DNA of 10,628 nt from Clostridiales bacterium (lineage in GTDB: Bacteria > Bacillota > Clostridia > Tissierellales > Sedimentibacteraceae): contig DMJQ01000173.1 of the NCBI GenBank assembly GCA_003457065.1, forward strand, positions 1,182 to 11,809, given 5' to 3'. How positions within the stretch are numbered: position 1 is the first letter of the stretch; every line of letters starts with the position of its first letter. Shown piece by piece: positions 1 to 6,288 of this stretch. A program made the position numbers and the translations under genes. Below the pieces are notes generated by a model, which searched no databases, was not told the origin of the DNA, and saw nothing but the letters and a program-made list of their open reading frames with translations.

Positions 1-1298
1 GCAGCCATGGTACCGAAAGTTATGATTTGCGCAACTCTCTCGCTGCCGTACTTTCTTTTTACATACTCAATTACTTCTTCACGCCTTTCGTAGCAAAAAT
101 CCACGTCAATATCAGGCATGCTAACACGGTCGGGATTTAAAAACCTTTCAAAAATCAGGTTGTACTTCATTGGGTCTATGTTAGTTATTTTCATTGAATA
201 TGCAACCAGACTGCCTGCCGCCGAACCTCTGCCGGGACCGACCATTATTTTGTTGTCTTTGGCATACTTTATAAAATCCCAGACTATGAGAAAATAATCC
301 ACATATCCCATCTGCTCGATAACTCCGATTTCGTAATCCAGTCTGTTTTGTATCTCTTCCGTTACATTTTTATATCTTTCTTTTAAGCCTGTCCGGCAAA
401 TTTCTCTGAAATATTCTGTCTTCGTATAGCCCTGAGGAATTTTAAATTCAGGAAGGTGCACAGTGTTAAAATTAAGTTCCACATTGCAGCGTTCTGCTAT
501 GTCGGCGGTATTTTTCAATGCTTCCTCCGGAAACAGTTCCTTCATTTCCTCATAGGATTTCAAATAAAATTCATCTGACGGAAATCTCATTCTGTCTTCG
601 TCCGCCGTTGTTTTCTGCATCTGTATACACAAAAGAACGTCATGAAAATATGCGTCTTCCTTGTTTATGTAGTGCACGTCGTTTGTGGCAACAAGCTTAA
701 GCCCTGTTTCCCGGCTCATTTTAACAAGATCCTTATTGACAGCCTGCTGCTCCTTCATGCCGTGATCCTGCATTTCCAGAAAGAAATTATTTTCTCCGAA
801 TATCTCCCTGTACATCAAGGCTGTATTTAAAGCTTCCTCATAATTGCCGTCTAAGAGATGCGACTGAACTTCACCTGCAAGGCATGCACTGAGAGCTATG
901 ATGCCCTTTGAGTGCTGCCTCAATGTTTCATGGTCAATTCTCGGCTTGTAGTAATAACCGTCGACAAAGCCTGTTGAGCAAAGCTTTATTATATTTTTCC
1001 ATCCCTCGTAATTTTCCGCAAGCAGAACCAAGTGATACTGGCTCTTATCCTTTTGAGGATCTTTGTCTGTCAGCTTACGAGGCGAAACATATGCTTCAAA
1101 TCCTAATATAGGCTTAATGCCTGCCTTTTTTGCCTGCTTAAAAAATTCCACAACTCCGTACATGGCTCCGTGGTCCGTTATCGCCATGGAAGTCATGTTG
1201 AGTTCTTTTGCCTTATTGACTAATTCCTCGATTCTGCAGGCACCATCAAGAAGGCTGTATTCAGTATGTACATGTAAATGCGTAAATTTATTGCTCAT
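1..1298 (-). CDS. dnaE: DNA polymerase III alpha subunit DnaE, N-terminal part (runs off left edge)
   Basis: Catalytic subunit of the replicative DNA polymerase III. The window holds the first 432 codons, open to the left edge; the family is usually about 1,150 residues. The protein begins with an N-terminal PHP domain: [13 protein letters not shown] at residues 7-19 and AITDHG at 39-44 carry the histidines and aspartate typical of its metal site. [10 protein letters not shown] (354-363) and PDIDVDF (395-401) mark the start of the polymerase core; Asp398 and Asp400 of the latter correspond to the conserved catalytic aspartates of the C-family. Because the PHP domain is at the very N-terminus, this is DnaE and not PolC, where PHP is interrupted by an exonuclease. 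The ATG lies 4 nt after the stop of the upstream chrA half, and its GGAG (1311-1314) is inside that gene, so translational coupling in one operon is likely. No frameshift is seen. Confidence 0.97.
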   Translation of the reverse strand, partial: MSNKFTHLHVHTEYSLLDGACRIEELVNKAKELNMTSMAITDHGAMYGVVEFFKQAKKAGIKPILGFEAYVSPRKLTDKDPQKDKSQYHLVLLAENYEGWKNIIKLCSTGFVDGYYYKPRIDHETLRQHSKGIIALSACLAGEVQSHLLDGNYEEALNTALMYREIFGENNFFLEMQDHGMKEQQAVNKDLVKMSRETGLKLVATNDVHYINKEDAYFHDVLLCIQMQKTTADEDRMRFPSDEFYLKSYEEMKELFPEEALKNTADIAERCNVELNFNTVHLPEFKIPQGYTKTEYFREICRTGLKERYKNVTEEIQNRLDYEIGVIEQMGYVDYFLIVWDFIKYAKDNKIMVGPGRGSAAGSLVAYSMKITNIDPMKYNLIFERFLNPDRVSMPDIDVDFCYERREEVIEYVKRKYGSERVAQIITFGTMA

Positions 1299-1302
1299 AA
1301 TT

Positions 1303-1875
1303 TTAAAATACTCCGTAAATAAATACTCCGATAATTCCTGTTACAATCATTACCATTATAGGGTCGACCTTATATCTTCTCAGAACAAACACCCCTATTG
1401 CCACCAGCGCAACCGACATGTAATTTATATCGCTTAATTTCATGGTTTGTACCGTGATACTTTCAGATTTAAAAACAGCCAGCAGTAAAATTGAAAATCC
1501 GGCTGAAGCTATCAATGATACTACTGCCGGTCTCAGCCCTTTCAATACGCCCTGAATAGAAGATAAATTTTTATATTTAAAATAGAAATAAGACAATGTC
1601 AGAACTATGATGCATGATGGTGTCACGCATCCGATCGTGGCTATTATTGAGCCCGGCAGTCCCGCAACTTTTGTTCCCACAAATGTGGAGGCGTTTAATG
1701 CAATCGGCCCCGGCGTCATCTGCGAAATAGTGAGAAGGTCGGCAAATTCCGACATTGTGAGCCAGCTGTGCACTTCCAGCACCTGATGCTCAATTAAAGG
1801 AAGAGCCGCATAGCCACCTCCTATGCTGAACAAACCTATCTGAAAAAAGCTCCAGAATATTTCAAGTAAAATCAT
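1303..1875 (-). CDS. chrA: Chromate transporter family (CHR) half-size protein, second of a pair
   Basis: A 190-residue polytopic membrane protein of the CHR family, the half-size (single-domain) form. Family signatures are [13 protein letters not shown] at residues 16-28 and [13 protein letters not shown] at 51-63, with GLRPAVV at 113-119. Full-length ChrA proteins contain two such domains; in short-chain pairs two adjacent genes are thought to supply one domain each. Its ATG overlaps the stop of the preceding CHR gene (ATGA, 4 nt), with GGGAG about 7 nt upstream, so the two are co-translated. The 3' end encodes GVFIY followed by GVF from a 15-nt tandem repeat that also places the GGAG for dnaE. 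Family members export chromate, but the natural substrate in an organism not exposed to chromate is unclear, and other oxyanions are possible. The family call is secure and the substrate is not. Confidence 0.92.
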   Translation of the reverse strand: MILLEIFWSFFQIGLFSIGGGYAALPLIEHQVLEVHSWLTMSEFADLLTISQMTPGPIALNASTFVGTKVAGLPGSIIATIGCVTPSCIIVLTLSYFYFKYKNLSSIQGVLKGLRPAVVSLIASAGFSILLLAVFKSESITVQTMKLSDINYMSVALVAIGVFVLRRYKVDPIMVMIVTGIIGVFIYGVF

Positions 1876-2438
1876 GGCCTGGCTCCCTTCTTATAAACAT
1901 TGTAATAAAAAGCTCCGAAGGCTCCGCACAGTATTATTATCAATGCAGCGTTTATATCAAAAATAACTGCCGCAATCAAAGAAATTATCATAATCATGAT
2001 AGATATTTTATCTTTTGTGTCAAGAATGTCCTTTGCCATCTTAATTATTACGTCTATTATTACTGCCGCAACTCCCGCGCGCATGCCCAGCAGAAGAGCG
2101 TTCACTATCTTGTTTTCCTTGAATGCGGTGTAAAACTGAGCAACAATCGTAATAATTATAAGCGGAGGTAGGACTGTTCCCAATATTGTAACAAATGACC
2201 CCGGTACTCCGGCAATCCTGTATCCGACCATTATGGATGTATTGACTGCAATAGGTCCCGGAGCCGACTGTGATATTGCCACCAGGTTGAGCATTTCTTC
2301 CTCGTCGATCCATTTAAGCTCTTCAACAAACTTTTTTTGCATAAGAGGAACTATTACATAACCTCCCCCTATGGTAAAAGCACTCAATGAAAATGTGGAC
2401 CAGAACAACGTTAAATAAAATTTAAAATTCTTTTCCAT
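1872..2438 (-). CDS. chrA: Chromate transporter family (CHR) half-size protein, first of a pair
   Basis: A 188-residue membrane protein paralogous to its downstream neighbour. It has the same signatures, FTIGGGYVIVPLM at residues 21-33 and SQSAPGPIAVNTS at 56-68, and LLGMRAGV near 116-123 matches the GLRPAVV region of the partner. The start is well supported: AAGGA lies 6 nt upstream of the ATG. It is the first gene of the apparent unit chrA-chrA-dnaE. Paired half-size CHR proteins are thought to insert in opposite membrane orientations and form a heterodimer; that is family knowledge and not visible here. A TATAAT-like -10 lies about 28 nt upstream of the start, but there is no good -35, and read-through from cls is possible. 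Confidence 0.92.
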   Translation of the reverse strand: MEKNFKFYLTLFWSTFSLSAFTIGGGYVIVPLMQKKFVEELKWIDEEEMLNLVAISQSAPGPIAVNTSIMVGYRIAGVPGSFVTILGTVLPPLIIITIVAQFYTAFKENKIVNALLLGMRAGVAAVIIDVIIKMAKDILDTKDKISIMIMIISLIAAVIFDINAALIIILCGAFGAFYYNVYKKGARP

Positions 2439-2465
2439 TTTATGTCCTTCTTTTTTTAAATTGAC

Positions 2466-2471
2466 ATTATA
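2466..2471 (-). promoter_or_regulatory. Candidate -10 element for the chrA-chrA-dnaE unit
   Basis: A perfect TATAAT on the minus strand, about 28 nt upstream of the first chrA start. No convincing -35 stands 16-18 bp upstream; that position falls inside the inner edge of the palindromic element (2476-2559). Either this is a weak promoter or the match is chance in AT-rich DNA. Confidence 0.3.
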
Positions 2472-2475
2472 CTTA

Positions 2476-2559
2476 ACCCGCTGTCATTCAATTTGAACGA
2501 AACGAACAACTGAATATGTTCCATAAGATTTTTCGTTGCATTTAGAATGACAGCAGGGT
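2476..2559. repeat. Degenerate long palindrome (REP/MITE-like intergenic element)
   Basis: The outer arms are ACCCG+CTGTCATTC (2476-2489) and GAATGACAGC+A+GGGT (2545-2559): 14 pairs with one bulged A. An inner pair, AACGAAA (2496-2502) and TTTCGTT (2531-2537), continues the stem after a mismatched stretch. GAACA (2504-2508) and TGTTC (2517-2521) form a small apical hairpin. Arms of the form CTGTCATTC plus GAACGAA-like sequence resemble a short palindromic repeat I recall being scattered between genes in many bacterial genomes; that resemblance is from memory. The element starts about 20 nt after the cls stop. It has no U-tract, so it is not a standard intrinsic terminator, though the transcript would fold. 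Confidence 0.6.
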
Positions 2560-2579
2560 GACTATCATATAAAACTTAA

Positions 2580-4109
2580 TTACATCAAAGGTGCAAATAT
2601 TTTAAGAAATGTCCTTAAAATTCTTCTGAGCTTTGAAAGGCTCCTGACATGCTCCATCGTAATTTCACGGCTAACTTCCAGAGCTTTCAGCGTACTGTCT
2701 TTTACCTGTTCAACACTTTTTGTGTTATACATCCACACACCGCATTCAAAATGTAGGTACAGACTTCTGTAATCAAGATTAATTGTTCCTACAACCGCAT
2801 AGCAGTCATCGACAACGAATGTCTTGCCGTGATTAAACCCCGGTGTGTACTGATAAATTGACACTCCCGATAATAAAAGCTCTTCATAGCTTGACTGTGT
2901 CACGGCAAACGCATATTTTTTGTCCGGTATGTCAGGAGTTAAAATTCTTACATCTACTCCGCGCTTTGCTGCCAGACATAAAGAAACCATCATTTTATTG
3001 TCTGCTATAAGGTATGGAGTCTCAATGTAAATATATTTTTTTGCCTGATTTATTAAATTTAAATAAACTGCCTCACTAACGTGCTCATCATCCAAAGGAC
3101 TGTCATCAAAAGGTTGCACGAAACCATAGCACTCTTCTTCACTGTCAGACGGAGGCATGAATCTCTCGTAATCTTCTTTTGTCTTTCTCAAGAAAGTCCA
3201 CATGGACAAAAACATTACGGTAAAACTCCATACTGCCGCGCCTTTTACTTCAATGGCACAGTCACGCCAGTGGCCGAATCTTTCACGGCGGTTAATATAT
3301 TCATCGGCAATATTAGCTCCTCCGGTAAAAGCCGTCCTGCCGTCAATAACTACAATTTTCCTGTGGTCCCTGTTGTTGAGGCGGAGAGATAAAATCGGTA
3401 TAAACGGATTGAAAACACAGCACTTAATGCCCATATCCTCCAGTTTCTTATTGTACCCAACAGGAAGCTTGAACATACAGCCCACGTCGTCATAGACAAC
3501 CCTAACATCAACGCCTTCCCTGGCTTTATCTTTTAATATATCTAAAATTGTGTTCCACATTATCCCTTCTTCTATTATAAAGAATTCAAGAAATATGAAT
3601 TTTTCAGCCGATTTCAGCTCTTTCACCAATTGTTCAAAAAATGCTTCTCCTGACGGTAAAAATTCTGTGGATGAGTTGTTGTAAACGGGACAAAGTGTAT
3701 ATTTTTCAATGTACCTGCCTTGATTGTACGCAATTATGCTCTCCTGCCGCAAAAGACTTACGGTTTTTTGATTCTGACTAAGACATTCTTTCATTTTTTC
3801 GGTAATCTGAGACATTCTCCTTTTCATCCGATCAGACAGACCCGTGCCGCCGACCATCAGATAAAAAAGCCCTCCGAAAATGGGTAACAGCATTATGGGA
3901 ACTATCCAGGCAATTTTATATGCCGGGTCGCTTCTGCTGTTCAAAATGTGTACTACGGCTAAAATGCTTATAACAGTAAATATAACATCGAATAAAACAA
4001 AATAATTGCTGAATCTCCAGATTACTGTTATTATCGTCAGCAGCTGCACCAATATGGACAGAACAACAATCACGACTCTGTCAAACAATATGTTTTTAAT
4101 ACTTTGCAT
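2580..4109 (-). CDS. cls: Cardiolipin synthase (phospholipase D superfamily)
   Basis: Membrane enzyme that joins two phosphatidylglycerol molecules into cardiolipin and glycerol. The 509-residue protein begins with two hydrophobic segments (about residues 10-30 and 37-57), then a third (66-87) matching the PLDc_N region. Two HKD catalytic motifs follow: His249-Lys251-Asp256 (DHRKIVVID, then FTGGANIAD) and His427-Lys429-Asp434 (NHGKTFVVD, then GTINLDYRS). Length and layout are typical of bacterial Cls. The reading frame stays open upstream to a TTG at 4304, but I chose the ATG at 4109 because a strong promoter (4162-4190) and a terminator lie inside that extension, and the protein family starts with the hydrophobic segments. 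The Shine-Dalgarno is poor (GGGG, 5 nt upstream), which is odd for this window. It appears to be a single-gene unit. Confidence 0.94.
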   Translation of the reverse strand: MQSIKNILFDRVVIVVLSILVQLLTIITVIWRFSNYFVLFDVIFTVISILAVVHILNSRSDPAYKIAWIVPIMLLPIFGGLFYLMVGGTGLSDRMKRRMSQITEKMKECLSQNQKTVSLLRQESIIAYNQGRYIEKYTLCPVYNNSSTEFLPSGEAFFEQLVKELKSAEKFIFLEFFIIEEGIMWNTILDILKDKAREGVDVRVVYDDVGCMFKLPVGYNKKLEDMGIKCCVFNPFIPILSLRLNNRDHRKIVVIDGRTAFTGGANIADEYINRRERFGHWRDCAIEVKGAAVWSFTVMFLSMWTFLRKTKEDYERFMPPSDSEEECYGFVQPFDDSPLDDEHVSEAVYLNLINQAKKYIYIETPYLIADNKMMVSLCLAAKRGVDVRILTPDIPDKKYAFAVTQSSYEELLLSGVSIYQYTPGFNHGKTFVVDDCYAVVGTINLDYRSLYLHFECGVWMYNTKSVEQVKDSTLKALEVSREITMEHVRSLSKLRRILRTFLKIFAPLM

Positions 4110-4161
4110 AAAAACCCCATAACTGTTTACGTATATTTTAATTTGAAAAATTAATAAGTAA

Positions 4162-4190
4162 ATTGTATCAAAAATACAACTGTTTGTAAA
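4162..4190 (-). promoter_or_regulatory. Sigma-A-type promoter of cls
   Basis: On the minus strand TTTACA (4185-4190) is followed by a 17-bp spacer and TACAAT (4162-4167), one mismatch from consensus in each hexamer. Transcription would start near 4155, giving a leader of about 45 nt before the ATG at 4109. This also rules out the longer open frame as the translated form. Confidence 0.8.
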
Positions 4191-4197
4191 GACACAC

Positions 4198-4219
4198 AAA
4201 AAAGACCGCACATGGCGGT
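4198..4219 (-). terminator. Short intrinsic terminator just upstream of the cls promoter
   Basis: Minus-strand stem ACCGC/GCGGT (4205-4209 with 4215-4219), 5-nt loop, then C and six U (4198-4203). The stem is short but GC-rich. It ends 8 bp before the cls -35 and so insulates cls from upstream transcription. It shares the 13-bp core CCGCACATGGCGG, loop included, with the terminator at 4342-4367. Confidence 0.65.
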
Positions 4220-4341
4220 TTAGACTGCTGACAAGCCAATTTAGGTCGTTCGCAGAGACGAAATATCCTGAAAGTTTTAAATATGAATTTCCTGGTTTCG
4301 ACAAATGAAAGGATCTAAAATTTTATCTTGCCGAATTACCG
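4220..4341. other. Orphan intergenic segment between two terminators
   Basis: About 120 bp that belongs to neither neighbouring gene. It is less AT-rich than the other spacers and has no stop in the minus frame continuous with cls, but it contains no ATG with a ribosome binding site, no clear promoter and no riboswitch motif I recognise. A small TCGT/ACGA hairpin can form around 4246-4262. It could be a small RNA ending at the 4198-4219 terminator, a relic of a deleted gene with its terminator retained, or plain spacer. Confidence 0.35.
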
Positions 4342-4367
4342 AAAAACCGGGCCGCACATGGCGGCCC
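4342..4367 (-). terminator. Intrinsic terminator of the first cstA (4376-5878)
   Basis: Minus-strand stem GGGCCGC/GCGGCCC (7 bp, 4349-4355 with 4361-4367), 5-nt loop, then GG and five U (4342-4346). It begins 8 nt after the cstA stop codon. The strong stem and its position make the assignment clear. Confidence 0.88.
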
Positions 4368-4375
4368 CTGCTCAA

Positions 4376-5878
4376 TTAAGACAATACATTCTGGAGTATT
4401 TTATCCTTTTGAGATATACTGTGCTTCTTAATAAACATAATATAAGCGATCGTCAACACAGCCGCCACTATATATGACAATGTATAGCTGCTCGGCTCCA
4501 TTCCAAACATTGAACCAATTCTTTGTTCTAAGCCAAAACCTATTGGAGCGTGGAAAATAAAGCTCATTGTAACGAATGTATAGAAAGCTCCCGGAACAAG
4601 TGGAATGATATAGTTCTTTCCGTTGATATAAAGGAAAATCGCTTCCATAGCCAGAGCAAATATGCCGACAAATTGATTTGTGAATGCAAAGTATCTCCAC
4701 AGTATGCTGAAACCCTGCGGGCTTGATTTAGCCCATATCAGAATAAAGAACGCAGGAATGAATATTCCGAATGTAAGCGAAAGTCTCTTCCTCGCATCCT
4801 GCTGGTCAATGTTAAACTGTTCTGCAATCATAAGTCTCAATCCTCTGAAAGCAGTATCTCCCGATGTAATAGGAAGAACAATAACACCAAGAATTGCAAG
4901 AACGCCGCCAACGTTTCCTAAAAAGTCTCTTGATATGATACCAACCATCAAAGTCGCATTTGTATCAATAGCAGTTCCTTTGCCGAATAATATCATGGTG
5001 CCTGCCGCCCAGCACATAGCTATAAAGCCTTCAACAAGCATCATGTTGAAGAATGTCATTCTTCCTTCTTTTTCAGATTTTACGGTTCTCGCAATCAATG
5101 TGTTCTGAGTTGCGTGGAACCCTGAAAGAATTCCGCATGCAACCGTAATAAAGAATATCGGTATGAGCGGAAGCTTTTGCGGATGATGTCCGAAGATACC
5201 GTTTGCCATTGATAAGTTCTGTAAGTACTGTCCCTTTCCGCCAAATAATATGCCGCAGAAAATTCCGACTGCGGATATAACCAGAATCGCTCCGAATACC
5301 GGATAAATTCTTCCGATGATAGCATCAATCGGGAACAATGTGGCGATTAAGTAATATACAAATATTGCCACATATACTATCCAGGTAACCGGATTAGTAA
5401 ATTCAGGTGCCTGACCGATTAATTCCTTAACAATCAGGTCTCCGGGTGTGTAGACAAATACTACACCGACCAGCAGCATTAATATCCATACTATAATATT
5501 GTATACGCTGAAAACTTTCTGTCCTAAATATTTTTTTATCAGTTTAGGCATTTGTGCTCCGCCGTTACGCATGGATATCATGCCGGCAAAATAGTCATGC
5601 ATGGAGCCTGCTATAACACAGCCTATAGGAATGGTAATAAATGCCACAGGTCCGAAAAGAATACCCTGAATAGGCCCTAAAACGGGTCCGGTACCCGCTA
5701 TGTTTAATAAGTTAACCAATGAGTTCTTCCATTTTTTCATTACGACGTAGTCTACTCCGTCTGCCTTAGTAACTGCCGGTGTTTCTCTGTCATCCGGTCC
5801 AAATGTTTTTTCACAAAATGCACCGTAGAAATAACCGCCAACAACAAGGATTATAATTCCGATTATAAATGTTCCCAT
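4376..5878 (-). CDS. cstA: CstA-family carbon starvation transporter (copy 1, downstream)
   Basis: A 500-residue polytopic inner-membrane protein of the CstA family, the short Firmicutes form (E. coli CstA and BtsT are about 700). Characterised members import pyruvate, peptides or both. Family motifs are NIAGTGPVLGPIQG (59-72), HDYFAGMIS (94-102), FPIDAIIGR (182-190), GFHATQ (253-258), PITSGDTAFRGLR (336-348) and FTNQ (399-402). It is a paralogue of the 6289-7776 gene; by direct count 120 of the first 150 residues are identical. The copies differ most around 155-165 and 210-235, in loops, and at the C-terminus. The start is fixed by AAAGGAGGG ending 9 nt before the ATG. It is a single-gene unit with its own promoter (6028-6056), a leader of about 143 nt and a terminator. 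Family assignment is firm; substrate is not determinable. Confidence 0.95.
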   Translation of the reverse strand: MGTFIIGIIILVVGGYFYGAFCEKTFGPDDRETPAVTKADGVDYVVMKKWKNSLVNLLNIAGTGPVLGPIQGILFGPVAFITIPIGCVIAGSMHDYFAGMISMRNGGAQMPKLIKKYLGQKVFSVYNIIVWILMLLVGVVFVYTPGDLIVKELIGQAPEFTNPVTWIVYVAIFVYYLIATLFPIDAIIGRIYPVFGAILVISAVGIFCGILFGGKGQYLQNLSMANGIFGHHPQKLPLIPIFFITVACGILSGFHATQNTLIARTVKSEKEGRMTFFNMMLVEGFIAMCWAAGTMILFGKGTAIDTNATLMVGIISRDFLGNVGGVLAILGVIVLPITSGDTAFRGLRLMIAEQFNIDQQDARKRLSLTFGIFIPAFFILIWAKSSPQGFSILWRYFAFTNQFVGIFALAMEAIFLYINGKNYIIPLVPGAFYTFVTMSFIFHAPIGFGLEQRIGSMFGMEPSSYTLSYIVAAVLTIAYIMFIKKHSISQKDKILQNVLS

Positions 5879-6021
5879 ATTAAATTACCCTCCTTTTAAA
5901 ATAATTAAGTTACGTAAAATAAAATAGCAGCCGTAAAATCAGCCGTGAATATGTTTGCATAGCATATGCAATGCAGCTTAACGTTTTCCCGAGCCCTCCT
6001 TTAATGAATTTTTTACCTTAC
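5879..6021 (-). promoter_or_regulatory. Long 5' leader of cstA copy 1 with a second Shine-Dalgarno-like site
   Basis: About 143 nt separate the inferred transcription start (near 6021) from the ATG. The 9-mer AAAGGAGGG occurs twice on the minus strand: at 5888-5896, correctly placed for cstA, and at 5994-6002 near the 5' end, where no ATG, GTG or TTG follows within 15 nt. Between them are an 18-bp dyad (5957-5974) and two CAGCCGT copies on the plus strand (5928-5934 and 5940-5946), 12 bp apart. Just after the upstream site, GGAAAACGTTAAGC matches the CcpA cre consensus TGWAANCGNTNWCA with three mismatches, which is suggestive only. No known riboswitch or U-tailed attenuator is seen. Confidence 0.5.
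5957..5974. repeat. 18-bp dyad in the cstA copy 1 leader
   Basis: GCAT-a-GCATATGC-a-ATGC is an inverted repeat broken only by two symmetric A/A positions; its core is the perfect palindrome GCATATGC. It lies about 50-65 nt downstream of the inferred start of transcription. It could be a repressor operator acting as a roadblock, or an RNA hairpin, though the tight centre leaves little room for a loop. Confidence 0.55.
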
Positions 6022-6027
6022 AAGTGC

Positions 6028-6056
6028 ATTCTACCACTGCATACATCCATAGTCAA
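6028..6056 (-). promoter_or_regulatory. Sigma-A-type promoter of cstA copy 1
   Basis: Minus strand TTGACT (6051-6056), a 17-bp spacer, then TAGAAT (6028-6033): one mismatch from consensus in each hexamer with ideal spacing. The inferred start is near 6021. Confidence 0.85.
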
Positions 6057-6240
6057 TAATTTTTTACATTTAAGAGCAATTCTTCCAATTTAAAGGAAAT
6101 TAATTGTCGTTTAAATAAAACTATCTTATTATAATTAAAATACTCATGCAAAATAAATATCGCAATACATTCGCAAACAAATTCCTTATTAATATATAAC
6201 ATTAATATATGTTTGTTATATTTATAATAGACGGTTCATA
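6057..6240. other. AT-rich region upstream of the cstA copy 1 promoter with short repeats
   Basis: No gene is seen in this interval. It holds three possible protein-binding patterns. AATTTAAAGGAAATT (6087-6101) matches the CodY consensus AATTTTCWGAAAATT with three mismatches when read on the minus strand. TCGCAA is repeated at 6160-6165 and 6171-6176, one helical turn apart. ATTAATATAT is repeated at 6188-6197 and 6201-6210, within a 7-bp inverted repeat, ATATAAC/GTTATAT (6194-6200 and 6215-6221). In DNA this AT-rich each could be chance. Confidence 0.3.
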
Positions 6241-6267
6241 AATAAAAACACCGACGTATGCCGGTGT
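6241..6267 (-). terminator. Intrinsic terminator of the second cstA (6289-7776)
   Basis: Minus-strand 8-bp stem ACACCGGC/GTCGGTGT (one G-U pair; 6248-6255 with 6260-6267) closes a 4-nt loop and is followed by TTTTATT (6241-6247). It lies 21 nt after the stop codon. Confidence 0.9.
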
Positions 6268-6288
6268 CTTTGCAGCTGATGAAACTAA

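Noticed and set aside
1063..1437. Plus-strand open frame of 124 codons
   Set aside because: It lies antisense across dnaE and the second chrA half, both of which have clear family motifs; it has no recognisable domain.
2476..2559. Intrinsic terminator for cls
   Set aside because: The hairpin has long arms but no U-tract on either strand, and the arms are interrupted; a palindromic repeat fits better.
4220..4341. Riboswitch or T-box upstream of cls
   Set aside because: No T-box or known aptamer motif is recognisable, and the cls promoter lies downstream of the terminator, so this segment is not part of the main cls leader.
4680..5108. Plus-strand open frame of 142 codons antisense to cstA, and its counterpart at 6578-7009
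   Set aside because: Both copies are mirror shadows of the same conserved cstA region. Their similarity to each other follows from the paralogy of the cstA genes, not from a real antisense gene.
5917..5975. Possible leader peptide after the upstream Shine-Dalgarno in the cstA copy 1 leader
   Set aside because: The nearest TTG or ATG is more than 20 nt from the site and gives only 8-10 codons; the spacing is too long for normal initiation.
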